From Thiotrichaceae bacterium (GTDB lineage Bacteria > Pseudomonadota > Gammaproteobacteria > Thiotrichales > Thiotrichaceae), in contig JALVEA010000216.1 in the NCBI GenBank assembly GCA_027008665.1, positions 1 to 10,952 on the forward strand: a DNA stretch of 10,952 nt, written 5' to 3'. Position numbers and translations under genes: made by a program. Positions within the stretch are counted from its first letter, which is position 1; every line of letters starts with the position of its first letter. A model generated the notes under the pieces. The model ran no database searches. It saw nothing but the letters and a program-made list of their open reading frames with translations, and had not been told where the DNA came from. Below, piece by piece: positions 1-6,472 of this stretch.

Positions 1-142
1 TAACGAATGCCTACAGGTTAAAGAAATTAATATCAATCAATCAACCATTAAAGCCTTACAGCAAAATATTGAAAAAGCAGGGTTTCACTTACTTAGCCCG
101 CAACTTGAAATGAATTGTCTGTGTGAAAATTGCATGGTGTAA
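1..142 (+). CDS. zur: Fur-family repressor, Zur-like (C-terminal fragment)
   Basis: This is the last 46 codons of a gene that begins before the window; the frame starts at base 2 and stops at TAA 140-142. The visible peptide begins NECLQVKEI, which fits the first structural zinc site of Fur proteins (CxxC followed by VxE) with its first cysteine cut off. It ends in AGFHLLSPQLE followed by NCLCENC. That tail matches the C-terminus of Zur, where an aligned GF...LE..GLCxxC segment carries the second CxxC zinc site. Zur is a zinc-sensing repressor of zinc uptake genes. Only the dimerisation and metal-site end is seen, so another Fur-family member cannot be excluded. No terminator is obvious after the stop, and mobile-element debris begins about 40 bases later. 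Confidence 0.72.
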   Translation, partial: NECLQVKEININQSTIKALQQNIEKAGFHLLSPQLEMNCLCENCMV

Positions 143-179
143 ACAATATCTTTGCTAATTTTGATTGATATAAACTAAG

Positions 180-255
180 ATCGGGTCGAGGTAATGAAAT
201 TGCGTCTATTATCCCCCCCACACCACCGAACATACGGTTTTCCGTATTCGACGGT
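180..255 (-). mobile_element. Group II intron 3' end remnant (domains V and VI)
   Basis: Read on the minus strand, 255-222 folds into a textbook group II intron domain V of exactly 34 nt. It has a 9-bp lower stem (ACCGTCGAA with TTCGGTGGT, two G-U wobbles), a 2-nt bulge (TG), a 5-bp upper stem (TACGG with CCGTA) and a tetraloop AAAA. Bases 221-180 follow as a plausible domain VI: GGGATAAT pairs with ATTACCTC except for one A-C mismatch, and the segment ends in CCCGAT, giving a putative intron 3' end at 180. No reverse-transcriptase/maturase reading frame survives upstream, towards higher coordinates, where transposase debris begins. This is therefore a truncated, immobile relic. Domain V is the catalytic core of the ribozyme and is the best conserved part, so the identification rests on structure, not on one motif. 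Confidence 0.72.
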
Positions 256-284
256 TGGATCTATTTCGCCACTTCTGCTAGCTA

Positions 285-305
285 GACGGGTTTTTTAAAC
301 CCGTC
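285..305. other. Short perfect hairpin between intron and transposase remnants
   Basis: GACGGGTTT (285-293) and AAACCCGTC (297-305) are perfect inverted repeats around a TTT loop. The arms include T and A runs, so an RNA made from either strand would form a stem resembling an intrinsic terminator. It sits between the intron relic and the transposase relic. It could be a terminator, a mobile-element end, or the scar where two elements were joined. No gene close enough makes its role clear. Confidence 0.5.
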
Positions 306-559
306 CACAGGTTTAACTTAAATACAATAAAGCCCTGCGATGTAGTGTTTGAAACAGAAGAGTGGCAGGCTACTTACCTTCACCCCCAACAATCAATGAA
401 ATGATACGAACAATCTCCACCTTCCGAGGCTTTTTAAATCGAAAAGCGGATGGTGAACCTGACGTTCAAACACTTTGGATTGGTTTACAACGGGTCAAAG
501 ATTTTACATTAGCTATTCAAATTCATGATGGGGTGACTCCAAAGCAAAGATATGGGTAG
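306..559 (+). pseudogene. IS4-family transposase, C-terminal remnant, frameshifted
   Basis: Two adjoining frames together resemble the end of an IS4-type transposase. In one frame, about 318-380 reads a peptide ending PCDVVFETEEWQATYL. From about 374 the next frame continues with SPPTINEMIRTI, then GFLNRKADGEPDVQTLW and GLQRVKDF, and ends at TAG 557-559. The family typically has an EWQALY segment, then a lysine/proline-rich linker, then PPTLxEMI, GGFLGRKxDGEP, and TLWRGLQRL. Here the linker between EWQATYL and SPPT is shortened and the frame changes, and nothing of the catalytic DDE core is present. It is a dead fragment. The GTG at 362 opens a short reading frame across it that is unlikely to be a gene. 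Confidence 0.7.
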
Positions 560-716
560 CGATATGGTTACAGGAACAGGGTATTCAGGAATCATCGGAG
601 ATTATGTGTGCGCTCATTCGCTTGCCTCTATAGATTGATTTGGAACTTCCTTGGATTATAAAAGCATCCTTAAATACATTTTATAGCGTTATTTTACCCC
701 TATATGAAAATAACTA
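560..716. other. Intergenic stretch with no recognised gene
   Basis: Between the transposase remnant and the putative promoter of the chaperone operon I see no convincing coding sequence, RNA gene or repeat. The first part may be the outer end of the degraded IS. The later part becomes very AT-rich and probably belongs to the operon's upstream region. Confidence 0.4.
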
Positions 717-743
717 TTGAAATATCCCCTCAATTTCTATAAA
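717..743 (+). promoter_or_regulatory. Candidate promoter of the Hsp70 operon
   Basis: TTGAAA at 717-722 is followed after 15 bp by TATAAA at 738-743. The spacing is short for a housekeeping promoter. TTGAAA is also the core of the heat-shock sigma-32 -35 box, but the expected CCCCAT-type -10 is not present at the right distance. A CCCC run at 726-729 lies inside the spacer, too close. This is the best candidate in the 60 bases before the first gene, but it is weak. Confidence 0.3.
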
Positions 744-781
744 AAACCCTCTTCTTTTAAAAAGTTCAAAGGTAATACTCT

Positions 782-3304
782 TTGTCCAAACGTAATAAAC
801 GAAAAAATAAGCGTAGTAGAAAAGCAAGTAGTAGCAGATTATCATCTGAGCAACTTGAATCACAAATTAGACAAGCTTTGTCAAATGCCCACTATAAGCT
901 CGCAATCCAATCTTTAAAGGCACTGATTAAGAAAGTTGAAAAATCAGATTCCATCTTAAAGCTATTACAGCAGGCCTATACAGGTCGAGCAGAAGAACTT
1001 GCTGAAACAGGAATGCTTAAAGAAGCAGTCGCAATTTGGGATGTAGGAACACAATATGGACTGAACCCCGTTGACCAACGCTATCTTGGCTGGATTGTCG
1101 ATTCAAAACAATATTCTCGTATTGCAAAGATCTACGAACAAATAAGTCTTGAAGATAAACATAATTTGCAACCCAAACTAGCAGCAAACTGTTTATCAGG
1201 TAATTTATCAATACTTAAACTATTACCAGCAGATGACCCGCTTCACTCAAGCTATGAAGTAGCTAATCGCCTATTGCAAGCATGGTGTTCTGATGCTGAT
1301 GAGGAACAACTTGCTCCATTAATGAAAGCTATTTCATTTCGCTCTCCTTATCGTGAATTACGACAAATCGTTCAAGCATCATTATTATTTGAAAAATCAC
1401 CTGAACAAGCAGAAATTGCACTTCAACGTATTGCTAGAACATCCCCCTTTTATCCTCTTGCTGAACAACTATATCTTGCACAATTAGATACTCCTGCATT
1501 TTTGATGAAATTTTCTTCATTACCTACTAAAAATAAAAAATATGCATTGGAAGTTCGGCAATGGTCAGATAAACAAACCTTAAATATACTCAAAAAATTG
1601 GAAGCTCTAAAAGGTAATCCTAATAAAAAAACATTATCTAACACATTATTGCTTCTCTCTAAGCAACTTAAGAATACGCAGCTTTCCCCAGCAATAAAAA
1701 ACTGGCTTGATAATAAGACAAAAAAGGTATGGGCAATCTCTGAAGGAGATCACTTTGCTAACTTGAATTTCAAAAAATTAAGCAATGTAGTGGGAGAACT
1801 CACAACGCTGGAGAAAAATTATTATCAATGCCTTGCAACACTATCAAATCCAAAGTCTCTTCGAGATTTAGCAAACAAAATAGAAAAATATCAGGAGGCA
1901 TTAAAAACAAGTTCAGATCAAAAAATAGAAAAAAGCGACAGGCGACTCATTTCAGCCCTTATGAGTCGCTATCTCTTGGAGCAATGGAAAGAATATAATA
2001 ACAATAAATTAACAAAAATTTCCTTGCGTGTATTGGAAAAACTCTTAACAGATGATCCTTCTGATTATAAATCATGGCTAGAATTACTCGAATATCATTT
2101 ACAAAAAAAGAATATAAAAGCTGCTAGAGATGCGCTAAATCAAGCAATAAAGCATCACCCACATAATATTCAAATTTTGGATTTAGCGGTTCGTATTGCT
2201 ATTGCCAGTAATGCCTTTGTTAAAGCCGCCAACTATGCCAAACGTATTATTGATATTGACCCTATCAATCGTAACGCCCAACAGTATTTGCAACAGGCAC
2301 ATCTTTCCCATGCGCGTAAACAAATAAAACAGAAAAAATGGCATTTAGCTGAAAAAGAGCTATTAAAAACAAAGAAATGGAAAGGCACAGCATTAACGAA
2401 ACTACTAATTGAAGTGTTAAAAGCTTATCTGCTACAGGCAGAAAAAGGCGTTAAAACAGCGGCAAAGAATTTTCAAGAACTGGCTAAAAAGACAGGTGCT
2501 AATGAAGTTGAACTGGATTTTATTATTCGTCATCAAGGGATACAAACCAAACAAAGCTACAAAACATCATTAAGGAATGCAAAATTAACTAATTTATGGA
2601 ATAAACCAAATAAAGAAAAGCTATGGGCATTGATGAATATTGTACAACAATTAAGGGAGATCAACGCTGATGGTATTAAGCCAGTCTTAAAAACTTTATT
2701 TACACCATTAAAAAAAGCCACAAAACTACCCTTTTCAGAACAAGAAGGGGAACAACTTTGTGAGTTTTGGGTGCAGAATAAAGAAGAGGGTCTTCTACAT
2801 GAATACTCTCATCAGCTAAGGCGACAATATGGTGATAAACCTATCTTTATTTACTATTCTTTTGTCAACTTCGAGGGATTTAGTCCTGTAGTATTCGATC
2901 TGCTTGAACAGGCATGGAGTGAAGCAAAACAACAAAAAGATGAAGCACTCACGGCTCGTCTTGCGGGATTATTAGAAAAACTTTCTCGACCATATTCTGA
3001 TCCTTTCGGTGATATATTCTTTGATGATATTGACGCTATAGAAGAAGAAATAGAGGAAATATCTATGCTGGATTGTGATGATGAAGAAAAAGGCATCAAT
3101 ATTATAATTAATCTATTGCCACGACTACCCATAAAAGAAGTTTTTTCATTCGCAACTCAGTTAATGGGAAAAAAGACAGCACAGCTAATATTGGATAAAT
3201 ACGGTGAAAAACAACTACGCAATGCTTGTATAAGAGGCTTAAAAGGTGATAATCCACAAGATATTATGAACGATTTAGCGATGAACACAATAGGATTACT
3301 GTAA
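782..3304 (+). CDS. Large TPR-like helical protein, first gene of the Hsp70 operon
   Basis: This 840-residue protein starts at TTG 782. AAAGG at 768-772 gives a 9-base spacer, and an in-frame stop at 773-775 rules out any earlier start. Residues 1-19 are a Lys/Arg/Ser-rich basic tail. Most of the rest is predicted alpha-helix with TPR-like rhythm, clearest at about 36-95 and 415-540, for example DDPSDYKSWLELLEYHL, AARDALNQAIKHHPHN, and AANYAKRIIDIDPINRNAQQ. An acidic stretch, with FFDDIDAIEEEIEEIS and DCDDEE, lies near 740-770. No signal peptide or membrane segment is seen, so it is likely cytoplasmic. TPR arrays bind peptides or partner proteins, and TPR cochaperones commonly dock on Hsp70. 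With J-like, GrpE-like and Hsp70 genes directly downstream, I infer a scaffold or client adaptor. Its stop overlaps the next start by one base (TAATG). I do not recognise a named family. Confidence 0.85.
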   Translation: MSKRNKRKNKRSRKASSSRLSSEQLESQIRQALSNAHYKLAIQSLKALIKKVEKSDSILKLLQQAYTGRAEELAETGMLKEAVAIWDVGTQYGLNPVDQRYLGWIVDSKQYSRIAKIYEQISLEDKHNLQPKLAANCLSGNLSILKLLPADDPLHSSYEVANRLLQAWCSDADEEQLAPLMKAISFRSPYRELRQIVQASLLFEKSPEQAEIALQRIARTSPFYPLAEQLYLAQLDTPAFLMKFSSLPTKNKKYALEVRQWSDKQTLNILKKLEALKGNPNKKTLSNTLLLLSKQLKNTQLSPAIKNWLDNKTKKVWAISEGDHFANLNFKKLSNVVGELTTLEKNYYQCLATLSNPKSLRDLANKIEKYQEALKTSSDQKIEKSDRRLISALMSRYLLEQWKEYNNNKLTKISLRVLEKLLTDDPSDYKSWLELLEYHLQKKNIKAARDALNQAIKHHPHNIQILDLAVRIAIASNAFVKAANYAKRIIDIDPINRNAQQYLQQAHLSHARKQIKQKKWHLAEKELLKTKKWKGTALTKLLIEVLKAYLLQAEKGVKTAAKNFQELAKKTGANEVELDFIIRHQGIQTKQSYKTSLRNAKLTNLWNKPNKEKLWALMNIVQQLREINADGIKPVLKTLFTPLKKATKLPFSEQEGEQLCEFWVQNKEEGLLHEYSHQLRRQYGDKPIFIYYSFVNFEGFSPVVFDLLEQAWSEAKQQKDEALTARLAGLLEKLSRPYSDPFGDIFFDDIDAIEEEIEEISMLDCDDEEKGINIIINLLPRLPIKEVFSFATQLMGKKTAQLILDKYGEKQLRNACIRGLKGDNPQDIMNDLAMNTIGLL

Positions 3305-3600
3305 TGAAAGACCCTTATTTAATCTTAGGATTATTAGAAAAAAAAGAAGACAAAGGCTTAGATGATAAAGTAGTTAAAGAAGCCTATATGCAGCTAGTCA
3401 AACAATATCCACCAGAGCATGAGCCAGAACGCTTTATGCAAATACGCAAGGCATTTGAACAACTAGAAACACATAAAAAACGTTTAAAATATGATTTTTT
3501 AGATACTAGCCTACCTGATTTACAAGATTTAAGTATTTTACTTCCTAAAAAACCATTAAAACGCCCTTCACTAAAACAAGTGCAACAACTCTTGGGATAA
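3304..3600 (+). CDS. Short J-domain-like protein lacking the HPD motif
   Basis: This 98-residue protein starts at ATG 3304, overlapping the upstream stop by one base, with AGGA at 3292-3295 as ribosome-binding site. Residues 2-67 follow the J-domain plan: DPYLILGL (helix I), KEAYMQLVKQY (helix II), then a loop, then PERFMQIRKAFEQL (helix III) and KKRLKYDFL (helix IV). The loop reads YPPEHEPE (35-42) where DnaJ has HPD. Both His and Asp are therefore absent, and an acidic Glu follows. Canonical J proteins use HPD to trigger Hsp70 ATPase activity. Similar short J-like proteins with a PPE loop exist as I recall, so this looks like a family trait and not decay. Residues 70-98 form a proline/lysine-rich tail with no zinc fingers. 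Its position before GrpE and Hsp70 genes indicates a dedicated cochaperone. Confidence 0.82.
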   Translation: MKDPYLILGLLEKKEDKGLDDKVVKEAYMQLVKQYPPEHEPERFMQIRKAFEQLETHKKRLKYDFLDTSLPDLQDLSILLPKKPLKRPSLKQVQQLLG

Positions 3601-3604
3601 TACT

Positions 3605-4294
3605 TTGCAAGCAAAAAACGAACAATTATTAGAGCAGTTTGAAAATTTTTTACAACAAGCAGAACAGCTTTCCCCCGAAAATAACGATGCGATTGAAAAA
3701 GCAAGCAAGCAGATTGATTTATACCAATTATTTAGTGAATTATCAGCCTTAAAAACAGAGGTTAAAAAAGAGGCTCGACAACAAAAAGAAACAATAACAC
3801 ATTTCACTAAAATTTTAGATACACTTCAAAATAGCAATAATCAACTCACTCAGGAACTAGGAAAAGCAGAGAGTCAACGTAAAAATGCAATCATACAAGC
3901 CAAAAAAGACCTTTTAGAAGGAGTCATTGATTTAAATGACCGCTTAGAAGCAACCCTTATCAGTATGGAGAATTTTAAGCCCCCTTTTATGGAACGCAAA
4001 GCATCGCGTGAATTTCATAAAGGAGTACAACAAGGGCTTGCAATGACATTAAGACGCGTAGAACAATTACTAAATAGTCACGATATAACACCTGTAAAAG
4101 CTATTGGTAAAGCAGTCAACCCACATACGATGCGGGTCACTGAACTAAAAGAAGAAGTTAAACAGCCTGACGGCATCGTACTAGAAGAAATTCGACGCGG
4201 TTATTTACACCAAGGTAAACTATTCCGACTAGCCGAGGTAGTTGCCAACAAACATCATAATAATGAAAAGGAAATACATTCAAATGCCAAATAA
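3605..4294 (+). CDS. grpE: GrpE-like nucleotide exchange factor
   Basis: This 229-residue protein starts at TTG 3605. It is the only possible start after the in-frame stop at 3572, and GGGA at 3594-3597 is a plausible ribosome-binding site. The layout is that of GrpE: a long helical, coiled-coil-prone segment (about 45-120), further helices to about 157 (FMERKASREFHKGVQQGL), then a beta domain (160-217) with PHTMRV, PDGIVLEEIRRGYL and GKLFRLAEVVANK. These match the GTVLQELQKGYLLNDRVLRPA signature of GrpE. GrpE opens the Hsp70 nucleotide cleft to release ADP. The N-terminal part is longer than in E. coli GrpE and the sequence is divergent, so it is probably a paralogue dedicated to the adjacent Hsp70. 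The symbol marks the family, not orthology to the housekeeping gene. The last 11 bases overlap the Hsp70 start. Confidence 0.85.
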   Translation: MQAKNEQLLEQFENFLQQAEQLSPENNDAIEKASKQIDLYQLFSELSALKTEVKKEARQQKETITHFTKILDTLQNSNNQLTQELGKAESQRKNAIIQAKKDLLEGVIDLNDRLEATLISMENFKPPFMERKASREFHKGVQQGLAMTLRRVEQLLNSHDITPVKAIGKAVNPHTMRVTELKEEVKQPDGIVLEEIRRGYLHQGKLFRLAEVVANKHHNNEKEIHSNAK

Positions 4295-6056
4295 CACATC
4301 AGAAATTATTCTTGGTATCGATCTTGGAACAACCAATTCAGAAGTTGCGCTAATCCGTAATGGAGCGGTTGAGGTGCTAGAAATTGAAAATGGTAATAAA
4401 CAATTGCCTTCTTATGTTGGTCTAGATGATAAGGGAGAGATTCTTGTTGGCGAAGCAGCAAGAAATCAATATGTTCTCTATCCTGAGCGCACAGTTAAAT
4501 CCGTTAAGCGCCATATGGGAAACGATGAGCAAATCCAAATGGGAGATAAACAATATAGCCCTCAAGAAATTTCAGCGATTATTCTTCGTCATTTAAAACA
4601 GATTGCAGAAAAAGCCTGTGGAGAGAAAATAAATCGTGCTGTAATTACTGTTCCTGCTTTTTTCTCTGATACTCAACGTCAAGCAACCCGTGATGCAGGT
4701 GAAATAGCAGGGCTTCATGTTGAGCGTATTATTAATGAACCAACAGCGGCGGCACTTGCCTATGAAGCAGGAGATCAAAACGACAATATTATCCTTGTTT
4801 ATGACCTAGGTGGTGGAACCTTTGATGTTTCTATTGTGCAAATGAATCAAGACGTGGTAGAGGTCAAAGCAAGCCATGGTGATAATCATTTAGGAGGAGA
4901 TGACTTTGACCAAAAACTTATTGATCATATTGTTGAGTTTATAAAAGATAAATATGATGTAGATGCAAGCAATTCTGCGCGTGCAATGTCCCGCATTACC
5001 CGTGCGGCAGAAGAGACTAAAATAGCACTCTCTAGCCAAGCATATTACACTATTGAAGAAGAGCATTTGCTAGAACGCCCAGGTAAAGGCAAGCCTATTC
5101 ATCTGAGTTTAGAGATAAGTCGTACCGATTATGAAGAAATGATTTCTAATTATATCGACACCACTTTAGAAGCCATTCATACCGCATTAGATGGTGCTAA
5201 AATGTCAGCCTCTGATATTGGTGAAGTCTTACTCGTTGGTGGTTCAACCCGTACCCCCTTAGTTCAACAACGTCTTGAATCAGATTTAAAAAGACAACCG
5301 AGGATAGAATTAGACCCTGATCTTTGTGTTGCAATGGGGGCTGCGATTCAAGCAGGTATGTTAAGCGGCAAGCAACTTGGACCTATTTTAGTGGATGTTA
5401 CCCCTTATACCTTTGGAACAAGTGCAATAGATGAAATGTTTGGTATGCACTACCCCCATTGTTTTGTACCATTAATTAAAAAGAATACCCCTATTCCAGT
5501 CACCTTTAGCAAATCTTTCTATACTACCCATGAAAACCAAAAAAAAGTCGAAATAAAGGTTTATCAAGGGGAAGACCCTGATGCAATGAAAAACACCGAA
5601 ATTGGTGAATTTTACCTAGAAGATTTGAAGAATTTACCTGACGGCTCTCCCATTGTCGTTACCTTCTCATTAGATATTAACGGTATTTTAAGCGTTACTT
5701 CAACGGAGAGAAAACAAGGAATTGAACGTTCACTTGTGATCGATAATGCCATTTCACGTTTTCAAGAAGAAGAACTAGAACAAGCAAAGAACACCTTGCA
5801 AGATCTAATGCAAGATAAAGAAGACCCAGAAGCGATAGAAAACCAGAAAAACAGAGAACATATTAAAGCCACTGCCTTGATTGAAAAAGCCCGAAAATTA
5901 TTACCCTCACTCGAAGGCGACGACAGCGAAGATGCCGTTGATATGATTGAAACTCTAGAGAAAGCATTAAAACAAAATGAACCTGATGAATTACAGCAAG
6001 CAATCGATGATCTAAGCGATCTACTATACTATCTAGAACCCACCATTGAGTCATAA
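4284..6056 (+). CDS. hscC: HscC/DnaK-like Hsp70 chaperone
   Basis: This is a 590-residue ATP-dependent chaperone. I chose ATG 4284, with AGGA at 4269-4272, because the conserved protein begins there; the frame is open to TTG 4242, giving only 14 more residues. ATPase signatures: GIDLGTTNS (11-19), VKRHMG (74-79, with the catalytic lysine), PAFFSDTQRQATRDAG (124-139), RIINEPTAAALAY (148-160), LGGGTFDVS (175-183), GDNHLGG (199-205) and LVGGSTRTPLVQ (317-328). The linker reads GPILVDVTP (366-374) where DnaK has DVLLLDVTP. The substrate domain follows (374-490), including NTPIPVTFSKSFYTT and VYQGE. The lid (about 492-590) is shorter than in DnaK, with no EEVD-like tail. N201 replaces the usual Thr, as I recall for E. 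coli HscC, and the YPHCFVPLIKKNT segment also resembles HscC. Orthology is unproven. With its own J-like and GrpE-like genes, it is a specialised, not housekeeping, Hsp70. Confidence 0.9.
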   Translation: MPNNTSEIILGIDLGTTNSEVALIRNGAVEVLEIENGNKQLPSYVGLDDKGEILVGEAARNQYVLYPERTVKSVKRHMGNDEQIQMGDKQYSPQEISAIILRHLKQIAEKACGEKINRAVITVPAFFSDTQRQATRDAGEIAGLHVERIINEPTAAALAYEAGDQNDNIILVYDLGGGTFDVSIVQMNQDVVEVKASHGDNHLGGDDFDQKLIDHIVEFIKDKYDVDASNSARAMSRITRAAEETKIALSSQAYYTIEEEHLLERPGKGKPIHLSLEISRTDYEEMISNYIDTTLEAIHTALDGAKMSASDIGEVLLVGGSTRTPLVQQRLESDLKRQPRIELDPDLCVAMGAAIQAGMLSGKQLGPILVDVTPYTFGTSAIDEMFGMHYPHCFVPLIKKNTPIPVTFSKSFYTTHENQKKVEIKVYQGEDPDAMKNTEIGEFYLEDLKNLPDGSPIVVTFSLDINGILSVTSTERKQGIERSLVIDNAISRFQEEELEQAKNTLQDLMQDKEDPEAIENQKNREHIKATALIEKARKLLPSLEGDDSEDAVDMIETLEKALKQNEPDELQQAIDDLSDLLYYLEPTIES

Positions 6057-6061
6057 CTGAA

Positions 6062-6433
6062 ATGGAACGATGTCCAAATTGTCGCGCTCGTATTAAAGAA
6101 CAACCTCAGCAATGTCGCCGTTGTTCTATGGAATTAGACACCTTATGGGAACTAAAAGAAGAAGTCATGATGCTGGATAAAAGAGCAGCTAAAGCTATTT
6201 TAGAAGGAAAAATGAAACAAGCCAAACAACTCCTGAAACAACGCATTAAACTCATCAACGATGCGTTTATTCAAGAATTGCTTCTTTTTGTCTCAACCCA
6301 AGCTGATAAAGAAAATCTTAGCGATGCTAAACTGATTCAGCTTAATGCAAACCAGTGGGAAAGTTTTCAAAATTTATTAGGGCGTTCGAGTTTCAATCCG
6401 CTTAGGATAGGAGACACAGGAGACCAAGCCTAG
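6062..6433 (+). CDS. Small zinc-ribbon protein, last gene of the Hsp70 operon
   Basis: This 123-residue protein starts at ATG 6062, 5 bases after the Hsp70 stop, with no good Shine-Dalgarno, so translation is probably coupled. Residues 4-21 form a compact zinc ribbon (C4PNC7 and C18RRC21). Residues 24-103 are helical and rich in Lys/Glu/Gln, with the pattern AAKAILEGKMKQAKQLLKQ resembling a TPR-like helix pair. No signal or membrane segment is seen. DnaJ-type cochaperones use zinc ribbons for client binding. Because the operon's J protein has none, this protein could supply that function separately; that is inference. The final residues GDTGDQA and the TAG stop are encoded inside a palindromic repeat (6418-6445), so the C-terminus may have been reset by that element. 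Confidence 0.75.
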   Translation: MERCPNCRARIKEQPQQCRRCSMELDTLWELKEEVMMLDKRAAKAILEGKMKQAKQLLKQRIKLINDAFIQELLLFVSTQADKENLSDAKLIQLNANQWESFQNLLGRSSFNPLRIGDTGDQA

Positions 6434-6445
6434 GCTTGGTGAACT
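6418..6445. repeat. Palindromic element, degenerate copy 1
   Basis: The core ACCAAGCCTAGGCTTGGT (6423-6440) is a perfect 18-bp palindrome. The full 28 bases align to a longer perfect palindrome at 8843-8870. The left arms differ at one base, the inner right arm AGGCTTGG is identical, and the last six bases have diverged. The zinc-ribbon gene's TAG stop is the CCTAGG centre. It could act as a two-way terminator between converging genes, but neither side has a T run directly after the stem, so a mobile palindromic repeat is equally possible. Confidence 0.75.
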
Positions 6446-6472
6446 AGTATAATAAAAAAGCCTACCCCTGCC

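Noticed and set aside
362..559. Intact-looking 65-codon reading frame
   Set aside because: It is the C-terminal tail of a degraded IS4-type transposase starting from an internal GTG; not an independent gene.
696..743. Sigma-32 heat-shock promoter for the Hsp70 operon
   Set aside because: CCCCTATAT near 696-705 and TTGAAA at 717-722 are both present, but in the wrong order and spacing for a sigma-32 promoter.
2854..3132. Minus-strand reading frame of 92 codons
   Set aside because: It is a low-complexity Ser-rich antisense shadow of the acidic segment of the TPR protein, with no support of its own.
3384..3807. Two minus-strand reading frames across the J and GrpE genes
   Set aside because: They are antisense to strongly recognised genes and show Cys/Ser-rich composition typical of reverse-complement shadows.
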